Shown piece by piece: positions 27,261 through 38,099 of a DNA stretch of 59,495 nt. Both the position numbers and the translations under genes were made by a program. The notes under the pieces were generated by a model that saw only the letters and a program-made list of their open reading frames with translations, was not told the DNA's origin and did no database searches. Position 1 is the stretch's first letter; each line of letters starts with the position of its first letter. This stretch comes from Planctomycetota bacterium (GTDB taxonomy: Bacteria > Planctomycetota > UBA1135 > GCA-002686595), in assembly GCA_028823345.1 (NCBI GenBank), contig JAPKBR010000020.1, positions 1 to 59,495 of the forward strand, read 5' to 3'.

Positions 27261-28862
27261 CGAGGGAACGTCATAGCCTGAGCCGACCGTTGAGGTGCCG
27301 CCCAGGTTCTGGAAGATCCCGCCAGCATCAAAGCGGCCGATCGAGTTCAAGGCCGGGCCCGCGGACGGGTTGTAACGACCGATCGGGGCGGTAAGGCAAA
27401 GCTCACCGTCGCCGACGGGGATGCCCGGATCCACCGGCGTAGCCGCCACAAGGAAGTAGCCGAATTGGTCCACGGGGCCGCCTTGGGCGTCCAAGTGGAA
27501 CATGCCAGGTCCGCTGAAGTCCGAACCTCCCAGAGTCGCAAAGCCACCACCGGTGTTGGTGTTGGCCGGGCTGCAGAACAGGGCCGGGCCGCTGGCGCCA
27601 GCTCCAATCAAGGTCATGTCATAATCGTTGCACTCAGGTCCACTGTTGGGCCAAACGTGCACACGCAAGGTGCAGTCCATGTCGGCGCCGGTGGTGTTGG
27701 TCCAGCTCAAGTTCTCGTTGTCGGAAGCAGTGAAGCCACAGGCCAAGGTGTTGGCGCAACCAAGGGTCTGGTCGTCGTCACAAAAGCCGGCCTCGTAGAG
27801 CATGGCATCCAGGTCGCCATTGGCGGAGAGGAACATGACATCGATGGTCACGGTGCCGTTAAGGGGGACGGTGAAGTCGAAGAAGTCCGGCTCAGACTTT
27901 TTGGTGTTGAGGCTGTAAGTTCCGTCACCAATCGATGCAGAAGCTGCACAGGAGTGGTTAGGAGCGAACTGGTCCGCAACTTGACCCGCGCAGGGGTCCA
28001 CATAAGTGGTGATGTTGAGCGTGCCAGCGCCGGAGTTACCACCCCAACCACCGCACTGAATCAGGAAGGTGTCACCAGCGTTGACGCCGGTCAGCTGGAG
28101 TTCACTGTTGAAGGCGCCACAGGGGCCATCATCGTTGTACGCGGTGCAGGTAGCTGCGCAGCCGGTGCCCGTGTGAGCATTCAGCTTGGTGTCGTAGGCA
28201 GATCCGCAGGTATCGATGGCATAGTCGCCAGCAGCACTAGCGGTCCACTGGAAGAAGGCGTCGGGGCCCACGTCCAAGGAACCGGCATCCGTGCAGCCTG
28301 AGCCACCGGAGAATCCGGTGGTCGTGGCGAGAAGCGTGTCGAAGGCCCAGGTGCCTGCACCGGCGATGGCGGTGGCGGTGGAGCAGTCATCGTTGGCGAT
28401 GCCGCCCGTGCCAGCGTTGGCGGTGTTGAGGGTTCCAGGACCAGCATTGCCGCCCCATCCACCCAGCTGCACGAGGAAGGTGTCGCCGGCGTTGATTCCG
28501 CTGACGACCACGCCACTCTGAAGACCGGAGTAGTCGTCGTTGTAATAGGTGCAAGTCGCAGTGCAACCGCTGCCAGTATGGATGTTGATCTTGGTGTCGT
28601 AAAGGGAACCGATCAGGTCGATCGTCCAGGTACCGGCCGCATCGGCGGTCCACTGGTAGAACTGGTCGGGGCCCACATCAAGTGAACCGGCGTTGGTGCA
28701 CGCCGAGCCACCCGAGAAAGCGGAAGTGGAGGACGCGGTGGTGTCGAAGGCCCAAGTGCCTGCGCCGCCGATGGCGGTGGCGGTAGAGCAGTCATCGCCT
28801 TGGGCGAAGGCGCCAGCGCTCATAAGGAGGGCGGCGGGAACGAGAAGGAGGTTTGTACGCAT
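27144..28862 (-). CDS. Secreted repeat protein of the shared C-terminal-domain family (copy 4)
   Basis: 572 residues with a clear signal peptide (MRTNLLLVPAALLMSAGAFA, then QGDDC). Two repeats follow (TWAFDTTASSTSAFSGGS; TWAFDTLLATTTGFSGGS), both with VGPD.F(Y/F)QWTA, YDTK(I/L)N.HTG and GDTFL(V/I)Q. One PPC-like domain (DQFAPNHSCAASASIGDGTY... EPDFFDFTVPLNGTV) and the family C-terminal domain ending HFQLWYRDGASSNFSDG complete it. It differs from copy 3 mainly by one fewer repeat and one fewer PPC-like module. Likely exported through Sec. The role is not evident from the sequence. Confidence 0.82.
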   Translation of the reverse strand: MRTNLLLVPAALLMSAGAFAQGDDCSTATAIGGAGTWAFDTTASSTSAFSGGSACTNAGSLDVGPDQFYQWTADAAGTWTIDLIGSLYDTKINIHTGSGCTATCTYYNDDYSGLQSGVVVSGINAGDTFLVQLGGWGGNAGPGTLNTANAGTGGIANDDCSTATAIAGAGTWAFDTLLATTTGFSGGSGCTDAGSLDVGPDAFFQWTASAAGDYAIDTCGSAYDTKLNAHTGTGCAATCTAYNDDGPCGAFNSELQLTGVNAGDTFLIQCGGWGGNSGAGTLNITTYVDPCAGQVADQFAPNHSCAASASIGDGTYSLNTKKSEPDFFDFTVPLNGTVTIDVMFLSANGDLDAMLYEAGFCDDDQTLGCANTLACGFTASDNENLSWTNTTGADMDCTLRVHVWPNSGPECNDYDMTLIGAGASGPALFCSPANTNTGGGFATLGGSDFSGPGMFHLDAQGGPVDQFGYFLVAATPVDPGIPVGDGELCLTAPIGRYNPSAGPALNSIGRFDAGGIFQNLGGTSTVGSGYDVPSTLPSPPGGVITVGATWHFQLWYRDGASSNFSDGISVDF

Positions 28863-29175
28863 GGTATGTGTTCTAAAAAAGGGGTCTTGAAGTGAGAGAG
28901 CCTAGAAGGAGGCTGACAGTAGAGATTATCAGGCCACGCCCGATCTGGGGGGGAGACGGTTCCTTTTCTAGGGAGGTTCCCCATAAACAGGGTTTTCAGC
29001 ACTGTCAGGGTGCCTTGGGGTGGCAGATTTTCAAGAAATCCCATCTCAAATTGAGCGTGGCCCAAGGGCAGCACTTTCACTCGGTACAGGGCCTCTACCT
29101 AGCCCCTGGCCTGCGACTGGGCTCCAGGGGAGGCCACAACGGGGGTGCTCTAGAATCAGGCTCCCAAAGGGGGGC
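28863..29175. other. Intergenic region between the secreted array and nuoN
   Basis: 313 bases with no credible gene. It must hold the promoter of copy 4 and the end of the nuo transcript. A 7-bp hairpin (CCCCTGG/CCAGGGG, 29103-29130) lies just past the nuoN stop but lacks a U-tract, so I do not call it a terminator. Confidence 0.5.
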
Positions 29176-30636
29176 CTAGAAGAGAGGTCCCAACACGAAG
29201 CCCGGGAGCAAGCCCAGGGCCAGCACCATGGCTGCGCAGAATCCCGCGAGGAAGGCGGCCAGGGGCCGATCGATCCGGGGAGTTGCCCAGGCCTCGGGCC
29301 GTGGCTTCATCCATATGGTGATCACCACCCTGAGATAGTATCCCATGGCTACCACGCTGGTCAGGGCTCCGAGCACAGCCAAGGGCAGCATGTCCGCCCT
29401 CACCGCTGCGCTAAAGGCCAACCACTTGCCCAAGAATCCGCCGGTTGCGGGGATTCCACCCAAGCTGAGCAGGAAGAGGGTCATGCCCGCCGCTATCCCC
29501 GGCCGCACGGAACCCAACCCTTGCCAGCGGCTGAGGCTGGTGTGGTCTTCCCCGTCCGCCTCCATCCAAGCCACCAGGCCCAGGGCACCACCGGCGGCAA
29601 AGGCATAGGCTAAGAGGTAAAAGAGAAGCGCGCTGGTGGCAGCATTCAGAATCTGAGCTTGTTCACCGGTTCCCGTGGCAGTCACAGCAGCAGCGATGAC
29701 CAACAGCAACAGGCCCGCATGTGCGATACCGGACCATGCCAGCAACCTCTTGAGATCCTTTTGGACCAAAGCACCCAAATTGCCCATGGCCAAGGTGACA
29801 ACGGCGATGATTCCCAGTGGATAGCCAGCTTCCGGGGGCAGCACCGGGGCAAAGCGCAACAGGAATGCAAAGGCTGCGGCCTTTGTTCCCGTGGCCATCA
29901 AGGTGGTCACCGGCGTGGGGGAACCTTGGTATACGTCAGGCACCCAAAGGTGGAAGGGAACGACTCCCGCCTTGAACAGCAGGCTGCCCATGATCAAGGC
30001 TAACCCCATTCCACCGAGGGGCGTCCCCAAAGCCGCGCGCGCATGGGTCAGGCTCTCGATGTTGAGGGTCCCGCTGGCGGTGTAAACCAGACCGGCCCCC
30101 ATCAAGAAGAGGGCCACACCAAAGGCTCCCAGGATGAAGTAACGCAGGCCTGCTTCCACGGATTCGTCCCGGGTGCGCCGGAAGGCCGCTAAGCAATACA
30201 AGGGGATGCTAAGCAGCTCGAGCCCGATGAAAAAGACGATCATGTCCTGGGCTCCGGCCATCAAAATCATGCCGATGGGGGCGGTGATCAGCAGGGCGTC
30301 GTGCTCTCCAATGAAGGACTTTTCCTGATCGTAGTAACGCCGGGCTTGTCCCCAAGCCAGAAGAGTCGCCAGCACAAAGATCAGGGTGAAGGCGCCGGTT
30401 TGGGAATCACCTATGAAGGTACCGCCCAGCACCGGGCCGCTGGGGTTGGCGATGAGCTGCGCGGCGCTCCATGCGGCTCCAAGCAGGGCGGCAGGCACCA
30501 CCGCGGGACGCAGCTTGATGAGCACAGGCGTAATCTCACAGATCAGCACCGCGAGCAAACCACCGGTCAGCCAAAGCAGGGGAGCGAGGGCACCGCTGGC
30601 CCCAGAGTACAGGTCTTGCAGGGACTCGAAATTCAT
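29176..30636 (-). CDS. nuoN: NADH-quinone oxidoreductase subunit N
   Basis: Antiporter-like proton-pumping subunit of complex I. 486 residues with about 14 hydrophobic segments. The proton-pumping family core is present: FFIGLELLSIPLYCLAAFRR (conserved Glu), KAGVVPFHLWVPDVYQGSP (conserved Lys region) and a C-terminal Lys helix (GGFLGKWLAFSAAV). Last gene of the operon; its start overlaps the nuoM stop by four bases (ATGA at 30633-30636). Confidence 0.95.
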   Translation of the reverse strand: MNFESLQDLYSGASGALAPLLWLTGGLLAVLICEITPVLIKLRPAVVPAALLGAAWSAAQLIANPSGPVLGGTFIGDSQTGAFTLIFVLATLLAWGQARRYYDQEKSFIGEHDALLITAPIGMILMAGAQDMIVFFIGLELLSIPLYCLAAFRRTRDESVEAGLRYFILGAFGVALFLMGAGLVYTASGTLNIESLTHARAALGTPLGGMGLALIMGSLLFKAGVVPFHLWVPDVYQGSPTPVTTLMATGTKAAAFAFLLRFAPVLPPEAGYPLGIIAVVTLAMGNLGALVQKDLKRLLAWSGIAHAGLLLLVIAAAVTATGTGEQAQILNAATSALLFYLLAYAFAAGGALGLVAWMEADGEDHTSLSRWQGLGSVRPGIAAGMTLFLLSLGGIPATGGFLGKWLAFSAAVRADMLPLAVLGALTSVVAMGYYLRVVITIWMKPRPEAWATPRIDRPLAAFLAGFCAAMVLALGLLPGFVLGPLF

Positions 30637-32174
30637 CGTGCGCTCTCCTCGGCCGGGACGGCGGGTCGTTCTAGCTCGGCATGCGCCGCTTGTTGGTCAC
30701 GCGCCGCATCCAATCGTTGTTCGATCACTTCCAGGCTTGCCTCGGTGCGTTCGATGAACGGCCCGGGCATGACGCCGATCACAAGGCAAAGCAAACAGAT
30801 CGGCGTCAGAAGGCCGATCTCTCGTCCGGTCAAATCCGTCAAAGCCCGGTTCTGATCGCTCGTGATTTCGCCGAACAGCATCAGGCGCGTGGCTCGCAAG
30901 AGGTACACCGCGCCGAAGACAACTCCCGTGACGCCCACCGCGGTCAGCACCGGGCTGGCTTCAAAGGCACCTAATAGAATCAACCACTCGCCCACAAACC
31001 CGTTCAAGCCAGGCAGGCCTACGCTAGACAGGACCGAGAATACGAAGAAGAAGGCAAACATCGGCATCACCCGCGCGATGCCCCCATAGTCCGACAGTTC
31101 TCGGGAATGACGGCGTTCGTAAACCATGCCGATCAACAGGAACAAGAGGCCGGTGGAGAGGCCGTGGTTCACCATCTGTAAAACCGAGCCGCGCAGGCCA
31201 GCGCTGGTCAATGCAAACATGCCCAGCACGACAAAGCCCAGGTGGCTCACGGACGAACAAGCGATCAAGCGCTTCACGTCGGTTTGGGCCATGGCCAAGA
31301 ATGCGCCGTAGACGATGCCTGCCGCCCCCAGAATCATGAACAGGGTCGAGGCTTCCAGGGCCGCCAAGGGGAACATGGCGATGCCAAAGCGCAACAGGCC
31401 ATAGGTTCCCATCTTGAGCAAGACACCCGCCAGGATGACCGAACCCGCAGTGGGGGCTTCCGTGTGGGCATCCGGCAGCCAGGTGTGGAATGGCAACAGG
31501 GGGACCTTGATCGCAAAGGCCAGGGCGAAGGCGGCGAAGAGCCAACCTTGGACGGACAGGGATTCTGTCCCCGCCCACTGGGTCAAGGCCGCGATGTCCA
31601 GGGTGCCCGCTTGGTACACCAGGGCAATCGCTCCGATCAACATGACCAGGGAACCGGCCAGGGTGAATAGGAAGAACTTGAGCGTCGCATACAGTCGTTT
31701 CTGACCGCCCCAAATACCCAGCATGAAGTACAGCGGCACCAGGCTGACTTCCCAGAACACATAGAACAGGAACAGGTCTGCGGCGAGGAAAACGCCCAAC
31801 ATGCCAGCTTCCATGATCAACATCCAGATCAGGAACTCACGTACGCGAGTGGTGATTGCCTGGGTGGTGGAGATCAAAACCAGAGGCATCAAGAATGCGG
31901 TTAAGGCCACCAGCAGGATCGAGATGCCGTCCACGCCGAGGGAATAGTTCGCCGCTAGGGCCCCGGGTAACTCGAACCAGGGGTGGACCTCGGTCAACTG
32001 CAAAGCCGCCTCTCCGGGATCAAAGCCCTGCCAGACCAAAAAGCCCAGCAGAGTCGTGACCAGGGTGAATCCCAGGGCGATGGCGCGCAGCACTTTGACT
32101 TCGCGGATTGGCACGAGGGCCAGTAAGAGGGCCCCGAGCAGGGGCGTGAAAATGATCAGGGTGAGCAAAGGCAT
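30633..32174 (-). CDS. nuoM: NADH-quinone oxidoreductase subunit M
   Basis: Second antiporter-like subunit of the membrane arm. 513 residues from the ATG at 32174 (MPLLTLIIFTPLLGAL), two bases after the nuoL stop; an in-frame start at 32216 would lie inside nuoL and add 14 polar residues. Signatures are FWEVSLVPLYFMLGIWGG (conserved Glu), KVPLLPFHTWLPDAHTEAPT and SSVSHLGFVVLGMFAL. The C-terminal 45 residues are a charged, alanine-rich cytoplasmic tail. Confidence 0.95.
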   Translation of the reverse strand: MPLLTLIIFTPLLGALLLALVPIREVKVLRAIALGFTLVTTLLGFLVWQGFDPGEAALQLTEVHPWFELPGALAANYSLGVDGISILLVALTAFLMPLVLISTTQAITTRVREFLIWMLIMEAGMLGVFLAADLFLFYVFWEVSLVPLYFMLGIWGGQKRLYATLKFFLFTLAGSLVMLIGAIALVYQAGTLDIAALTQWAGTESLSVQGWLFAAFALAFAIKVPLLPFHTWLPDAHTEAPTAGSVILAGVLLKMGTYGLLRFGIAMFPLAALEASTLFMILGAAGIVYGAFLAMAQTDVKRLIACSSVSHLGFVVLGMFALTSAGLRGSVLQMVNHGLSTGLLFLLIGMVYERRHSRELSDYGGIARVMPMFAFFFVFSVLSSVGLPGLNGFVGEWLILLGAFEASPVLTAVGVTGVVFGAVYLLRATRLMLFGEITSDQNRALTDLTGREIGLLTPICLLCLVIGVMPGPFIERTEASLEVIEQRLDAARDQQAAHAELERPAVPAEESAR

Positions 32175-32176
32175 GA

Positions 32177-34171
32177 TTAGGCTCCAATCCACATCCAGAC
32201 TGCGGCGAGGACGCAAGCGGCTCCACCAATGATCAGCCCGTAGCTGCCGAGGTGACCGTTTGCTTGACGCGCGACCTTGTGGCCCGTGCGCTCCGCAAAG
32301 CGTCCGATTCCATTGACAGTGCCGTCAATCAACGCCAAGTCAAAGAGCGCCGAAAGGGCAGCGGCTGCGGCCATGATGGGTTGCACTAGCAGCCGTTTGT
32401 AGGCTCGGTCGATGCCCCAGGCGTTGGACAGGGTCTCGGCCAGTTCTGGGTTTTTGGTTTCGAAGGCCAAGTCGCTTGTGGTCCCTTCCCGGTGGGCATG
32501 GAACGCCACATGGGCACAGGCGAGGGCAATCGCTGCGCCGAGGCCCAGCAGGATCCACTCGGCCAAGTGCGACAGGTGGGGCGCATGCCCATCGTGTGCT
32601 AAGGCGAGAATCTGTTGGCCGGGTTCCAGCACGGGTGCCAGCCACTCGGCGAGCAGATGCGGGGCGTGGAAGACGATCGGCAGACCCAGGACGCCTCCGG
32701 CAACCGACAGGATCGCCAGCACAAACAGGGGCGTGGTCATCAGGGACCCAGATTCGTGGGGGTGCACGGAGTTGACGTCAAATCGTTCCTTGCCGAAGAA
32801 CACCAGGGCGACCATGCGCCAGGTATAGAGCGCGGTGATGGCTGCGGTGACCAGGCCGATGGCCCAGAGGATCAAAGACACGCCGCCCCCCGCGAAGGCT
32901 GCCGCGAGGATCTCGTCCTTGGAGAAAAAGCCGCTCATGAGGGGCAGGCCCGAAAGGGCAGCGGCTCCCGCCAGGAAGGTGATGAAGGTCTTGGGCATGT
33001 GGGATTTCAGCCCGCCCATCTTGTGCATGTCCTGTTCTTGGTGCATCCCGTGGATCACCGAACCGGCACCGAGGAACAGAAGCGCTTTGAAGAACGCGTG
33101 GGTCACCAGGTGGAAGATTGCACTGGAGAACGCGCCGACTCCCAAGGCCAAGAACATGTAGCCCAACTGGCTGACGGTCGAGTAGGCCAGGACTCCTTTC
33201 AAGTCCCGTTGGCGGAGGGCACTGGTGCCGGCCACAAAGGCGGTTGCCGCGCCCACCGCTCCGATCATGGTCAGCACCATGGGTGCCCCCGCGAAGAGCG
33301 GGTTGAGTCGGACCACCAAGTAGACGCCGCTGGTCACCATGGTTGCAGCGTGGATCAGGGCCGAGACCGGAGTGGGTCCGGCCATGGCATCGGGCAGCCA
33401 CACGAACAGGGGGATCTGGGCGCTCTTGCCGCAAGCACCCCCAAAGAGCAGCAAGGCTGCCAGGGATAACTTCCAGGGCAGTCCATCTTGGGCCAGCAGG
33501 CTGACTTCGCCGTTGATGGCCGAGTAGTCCAAGCTGCCAAAGGTCGTGGCCAGGATGAACATGCCTAGCAGGAAGGCCGCGTCCCCGATTCGGTTGACCA
33601 CAAAAGCCTTTTGGGCCGCTTCCGCGCGCCAGCCGTCCTTGTACCAAAAGCCAATCAAGAGGTAAGAGCAAAGCCCCACGCCCTCCCAACCCACAAAAGT
33701 GCCCACCATGTTGTCGGAGAGCACCAGCATCAGCATCATCGCCACGAACAGGTTGAGGTATGCGAAGAACTTGGCGTAGCCCTCGTCCCCCTTCATGTAC
33801 CCCGCCGCATAGATGTGGATCAACAAGCCCACGCCCGTGACCACCAAGGTCATCAGGGACGACAGCTGGTCGATCATCAGGGACCAGCGCACGGTGAAGT
33901 CCCCGGTGGGAATCCAATCAAAGGCTGTGCTGAGGATGATCCCGTCGCCTGCACGCAGGGCTAAGAAACCTTTGAGGCTAAAGAGGAAAGCGCCGGCCAT
34001 GGCCAGGATCGCGATGCCCGCCGCAACAGGTGCGCCGGAGGCATCGGAGTTGCTCTTGCGGCGGCGTAGCACATCAAAGTGCAGGCCTCCCGCAAGGAGC
34101 GCTCCCAGCAATGGCAAGGCCGGGATCAACCAGGGCCAGAACTGTCCGGAATCGACGAGGGGGGTGTCCAT
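32177..34171 (-). CDS. nuoL: NADH-quinone oxidoreductase subunit L
   Basis: Largest antiporter-like subunit, with the lateral helix that couples the pumps. 664 residues. Core motifs include FVGWEGVGLCSYLLIGFWY, KSAQIPLFVWLPDAMAGPTP (Lys and Pro of the broken helix), ALIHAATMVTSGVYLVVR and the C-terminal amphipathic region. A His/Ala-rich loop (residues 520-560, HDGHAPHLSHLAEW) precedes the last helices. It starts four bases after nuoK. Confidence 0.96.
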   Translation of the reverse strand: MDTPLVDSGQFWPWLIPALPLLGALLAGGLHFDVLRRRKSNSDASGAPVAAGIAILAMAGAFLFSLKGFLALRAGDGIILSTAFDWIPTGDFTVRWSLMIDQLSSLMTLVVTGVGLLIHIYAAGYMKGDEGYAKFFAYLNLFVAMMLMLVLSDNMVGTFVGWEGVGLCSYLLIGFWYKDGWRAEAAQKAFVVNRIGDAAFLLGMFILATTFGSLDYSAINGEVSLLAQDGLPWKLSLAALLLFGGACGKSAQIPLFVWLPDAMAGPTPVSALIHAATMVTSGVYLVVRLNPLFAGAPMVLTMIGAVGAATAFVAGTSALRQRDLKGVLAYSTVSQLGYMFLALGVGAFSSAIFHLVTHAFFKALLFLGAGSVIHGMHQEQDMHKMGGLKSHMPKTFITFLAGAAALSGLPLMSGFFSKDEILAAAFAGGGVSLILWAIGLVTAAITALYTWRMVALVFFGKERFDVNSVHPHESGSLMTTPLFVLAILSVAGGVLGLPIVFHAPHLLAEWLAPVLEPGQQILALAHDGHAPHLSHLAEWILLGLGAAIALACAHVAFHAHREGTTSDLAFETKNPELAETLSNAWGIDRAYKRLLVQPIMAAAAALSALFDLALIDGTVNGIGRFAERTGHKVARQANGHLGSYGLIIGGAACVLAAVWMWIGA

Positions 34172-34175
34172 GGGA

Positions 34176-34499
34176 TCAGTCGCTAGTGGGGGACAGTTGG
34201 TCCAGAGAAACCGTCTGCTTGCGACGGAAGAGGGCGATCACCAAGGCGAGGCCTACGGCGGCTTCCACCGCGGCAACGGCAATCACAAAGGTGACCATCA
34301 CCGGGCCGTCAGGCAGCCAGTGCCCGCTTTCGGAAGCATGTTGGCGCGCTCCCGCGAGGAAAACGATGTTTGCGGCGTTGAGCATCAGCTCGATGCTCAT
34401 CAGGACCACAATCACGTTGCGGCGCAGGAGGAAACCTCCCATGCCGATGGCGAAGAGGATCGCGGCAAGGATCAAGAGGTGTTCGCTGGGAACGTTCAT
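34176..34499 (-). CDS. nuoK: NADH-quinone oxidoreductase subunit K
   Basis: Small Mrp-type membrane subunit of the proton channel. 107 residues, three helices, with the family core IGMGGFLLRRNVIVVLMSIELMLNAANI (two buried glutamates; ELMLNA is invariant in complex I). Its ATG overlaps the nuoJ stop (34496-34499). Confidence 0.96.
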   Translation of the reverse strand: MNVPSEHLLILAAILFAIGMGGFLLRRNVIVVLMSIELMLNAANIVFLAGARQHASESGHWLPDGPVMVTFVIAVAAVEAAVGLALVIALFRRKQTVSLDQLSPTSD

Positions 34500-35068
34500 G
34501 GGGAGCCCTCCGTTGTGCTTGATAGGGGGGCTGCTTTCACGCTCGGTTTGGTGCGCTGACGTTTGGCTAGGGTCATGACACCCACGGCGGTTGTGAGCAA
34601 GAGCACCGAGGCACCTTCGAAGGCCAGCACATAGGGTCCGAACATGGCTTGGGCCATGCCCACGAGGGGATCCAATCCACCTTCGGGCCAGAGGTATCCG
34701 AATATGGGTCGAGGGATTTCCGTGCGCACCACCGCCGCCAGTAGCAGTGCTAAGGCGGAGCCGGCAACGGCCAAGCCGCCGGCCAGCTGGGCCTTGGACA
34801 AGAGGCCTTGTTCAGAGGCTAGAACCGCCGGATCGCCCTGGTTCAGGAGCATGACCACAAACAGGAAGAGCACCATGATCGCGCCCCCATACACCAGGAT
34901 CTGAATCGCCGCCAGGAACTGAAAGCCCGCCAGCAGATAGATCAGGGAGATCCCCACGAAACTACCGAGCAGCATCAGCACGCTCTGCACCGGGTTGGCG
35001 GAAACCACCACTCCCAGGGCACACAGAACGCAGAGGGCCGCAGCCACATAAAACAGAAGGTCTACCAT
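34496..35068 (-). CDS. nuoJ: NADH-quinone oxidoreductase subunit J
   Basis: Membrane subunit of the E-channel region. 190 residues, five hydrophobic segments, with the conserved NPVQSVLMLLGSFVGIS and VYGGAIMVLFLFVVMLL stretches. It overlaps the 3' end of nuoI by seven bases. The polar C-terminal tail after the last helix is short. Confidence 0.94.
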   Translation of the reverse strand: MVDLLFYVAAALCVLCALGVVVSANPVQSVLMLLGSFVGISLIYLLAGFQFLAAIQILVYGGAIMVLFLFVVMLLNQGDPAVLASEQGLLSKAQLAGGLAVAGSALALLLAAVVRTEIPRPIFGYLWPEGGLDPLVGMAQAMFGPYVLAFEGASVLLLTTAVGVMTLAKRQRTKPSVKAAPLSSTTEGSP

Positions 35069-35562
35069 CGGTCGTTGATCTTGCGCACATAGTCAATGCG
35101 CGGTTGCAGGGTGCTGGTCGATCGCTTGAGTTGTTCCATGTCGTAGACCAGGCCCTCGCGGGTGGTGTTCGCCAGTTCGAGCTCATTGCTCATGAAGATC
35201 GCTTCCTTGGGGCAGGCCTCTTCGCAGAAGCCGCAAAGGATGCAGCGCAGCATGTCGATATCGAAGCGCTCGGGCTCGCGCTCGATGAAACGGTCGGTTT
35301 CTTTGCCATCGATGGTGATCGCATACGCCGGGCAGGCAGCTTCGCACAGGCCACAAGAGACGCACGCGATGTTCCCGTCGTCCTTGACCGTCAAGCGCGG
35401 CTGACCACGGGTGACTGCCGTGGTGGGCATGGCTTGCTCCGGGTATTGGCGAGTGACCCGAGGCTCGAACATCTTCTTGAAGGTGATCACAAGACCACGG
35501 ACGATCTCCGGGAGGTACATGCGCTCCCAGAAAGTCAGTTCTCTACGTTGGACAACAACCAT
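35062..35562 (-). CDS. nuoI: NADH-quinone oxidoreductase subunit I
   Basis: Ferredoxin-like subunit passing electrons from the peripheral arm to cluster N2. 166 residues. Two 4Fe-4S motifs are intact: CVSCGLCEAACPAYAI and CILCGFCEEACPKEAI. The N-terminal helix LVITFKKMFEPRVTRQYPE lies on the membrane. Its ATG lies 18 bases past the nuoH stop, one of the few gaps in the operon. Confidence 0.96.
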   Translation of the reverse strand: MVVVQRRELTFWERMYLPEIVRGLVITFKKMFEPRVTRQYPEQAMPTTAVTRGQPRLTVKDDGNIACVSCGLCEAACPAYAITIDGKETDRFIEREPERFDIDMLRCILCGFCEEACPKEAIFMSNELELANTTREGLVYDMEQLKRSTSTLQPRIDYVRKINDRW

Positions 35563-35580
35563 GGCGTGGATATTTTTGGT

Positions 35581-36596
35581 CTAGGTGAGAGAAATGAATG
35601 CGCCGGCCAGCAAGAGGTTGGCCAAGGCAATGGGAAGAAAGACCTTCCAGCCCAAGTTCATGAGCTGGTCATAACGGAAACGCGGCAAGGTCCAGCGCAC
35701 CCAGATGAAGAGGAACAGGAAGAAGGAGGTCTTGGCCATAAAGGTGGCAAGCTCCACCATCCAAGGGGCGTCTTCCCAGAAAGGGACCGAGTAGCCGCCG
35801 AGGAAAAGCACCGTGGTCAAGCAAGCCATGACCGTCATGGCGCAGTACTCGCCCAGGAAGAACAGGGCGAACTTCATGGAGGAATACTCCGTGTGGAATC
35901 CACCGACCAATTCCGGCTCGCACTCGGCGAAGTCGAAGGGGTGGCGGTTGGTCTCGGCAAAGGTCGCGATCACAAACAGGACCAAGCCTACCTGCCCGAC
36001 CACCGGCGTGAAGCAGTTCCAAGCCAGGGGGTTGCCGGTGTTTTGTACCTCGACGATCTCCCGTAGGTCCATGCTGCCCGAAAGGGCAACCACCGTCAGG
36101 GCGGTCATGATCAGGGACAACTCGTAGCTGACCATTTGGGCCGACGCGCGCAGGCCGCCCAGCAAGGAGTACTTGGAGTTGGACGCCCAGCCTCCGAGGA
36201 TGACCCCGTAAACCGAAAGTCCAGAGAAGGCCAGTACAAACAACAGTCCGATGTCCAAGTCGGTCAAGGACAGGAGGCCGAAATCCAGGCCGAAGATGAC
36301 GGTCTCTCCGGCGAATGGAATCACCGCCACGGTCAACATGGCGGGTACGGCCGCCATGATCGGGGCCAGGCGGAAGATGCCCTTGTTGGCGCCGTCAGGA
36401 GTAATCTCTTCCTTCAAGATGAACTTGACCCCGTCCGCGAGGGGTTGCAGCACGCCGCCGGGGCCGACCCGGTTGGGGCCGATGCGCAATTGTATTCGAG
36501 CGGAGATTTTCCGCTCCGCCAGGGTCATCACCGCGGCAGTTACAAGCAGGCCGCCATAAATCAGGCTGGCTTTGATCAGGAGGATCAGGAATGGCA

Positions 36597-36597
<1 letters not shown>
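35581..36597 (-). CDS. nuoH: NADH-quinone oxidoreductase subunit H
   Basis: Membrane subunit that forms the quinone chamber with NuoB and NuoD. 338 residues from the ATG at 36597 (MPFLILLIKASLIYG), which shares one base with the nuoG stop; the in-frame start at 36663 would add 22 polar residues. Signatures are AERKISARIQLRIGPNRVGP, the acidic loop ETNRHPFDFAECEPELVGGFHTEYSSM split over the third cytosolic loop, and WVRWTLPRFRYDQLM near the end. Confidence 0.96.

Positions 36598-38098
<1,501 letters not shown>

Positions 38099-38099
<1 letters not shown>

Noticed and set aside
24355-28862. Regular repeats that could suggest a CRISPR array
   Set aside because: The repeats are about 120-codon protein modules in one reading frame with no short identical units or spacers, and no cas gene is near.
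29103-29130. CCCCTGG/CCAGGGG hairpin after nuoN
   Set aside because: Short stem and no U-tract; not enough for a terminator call.
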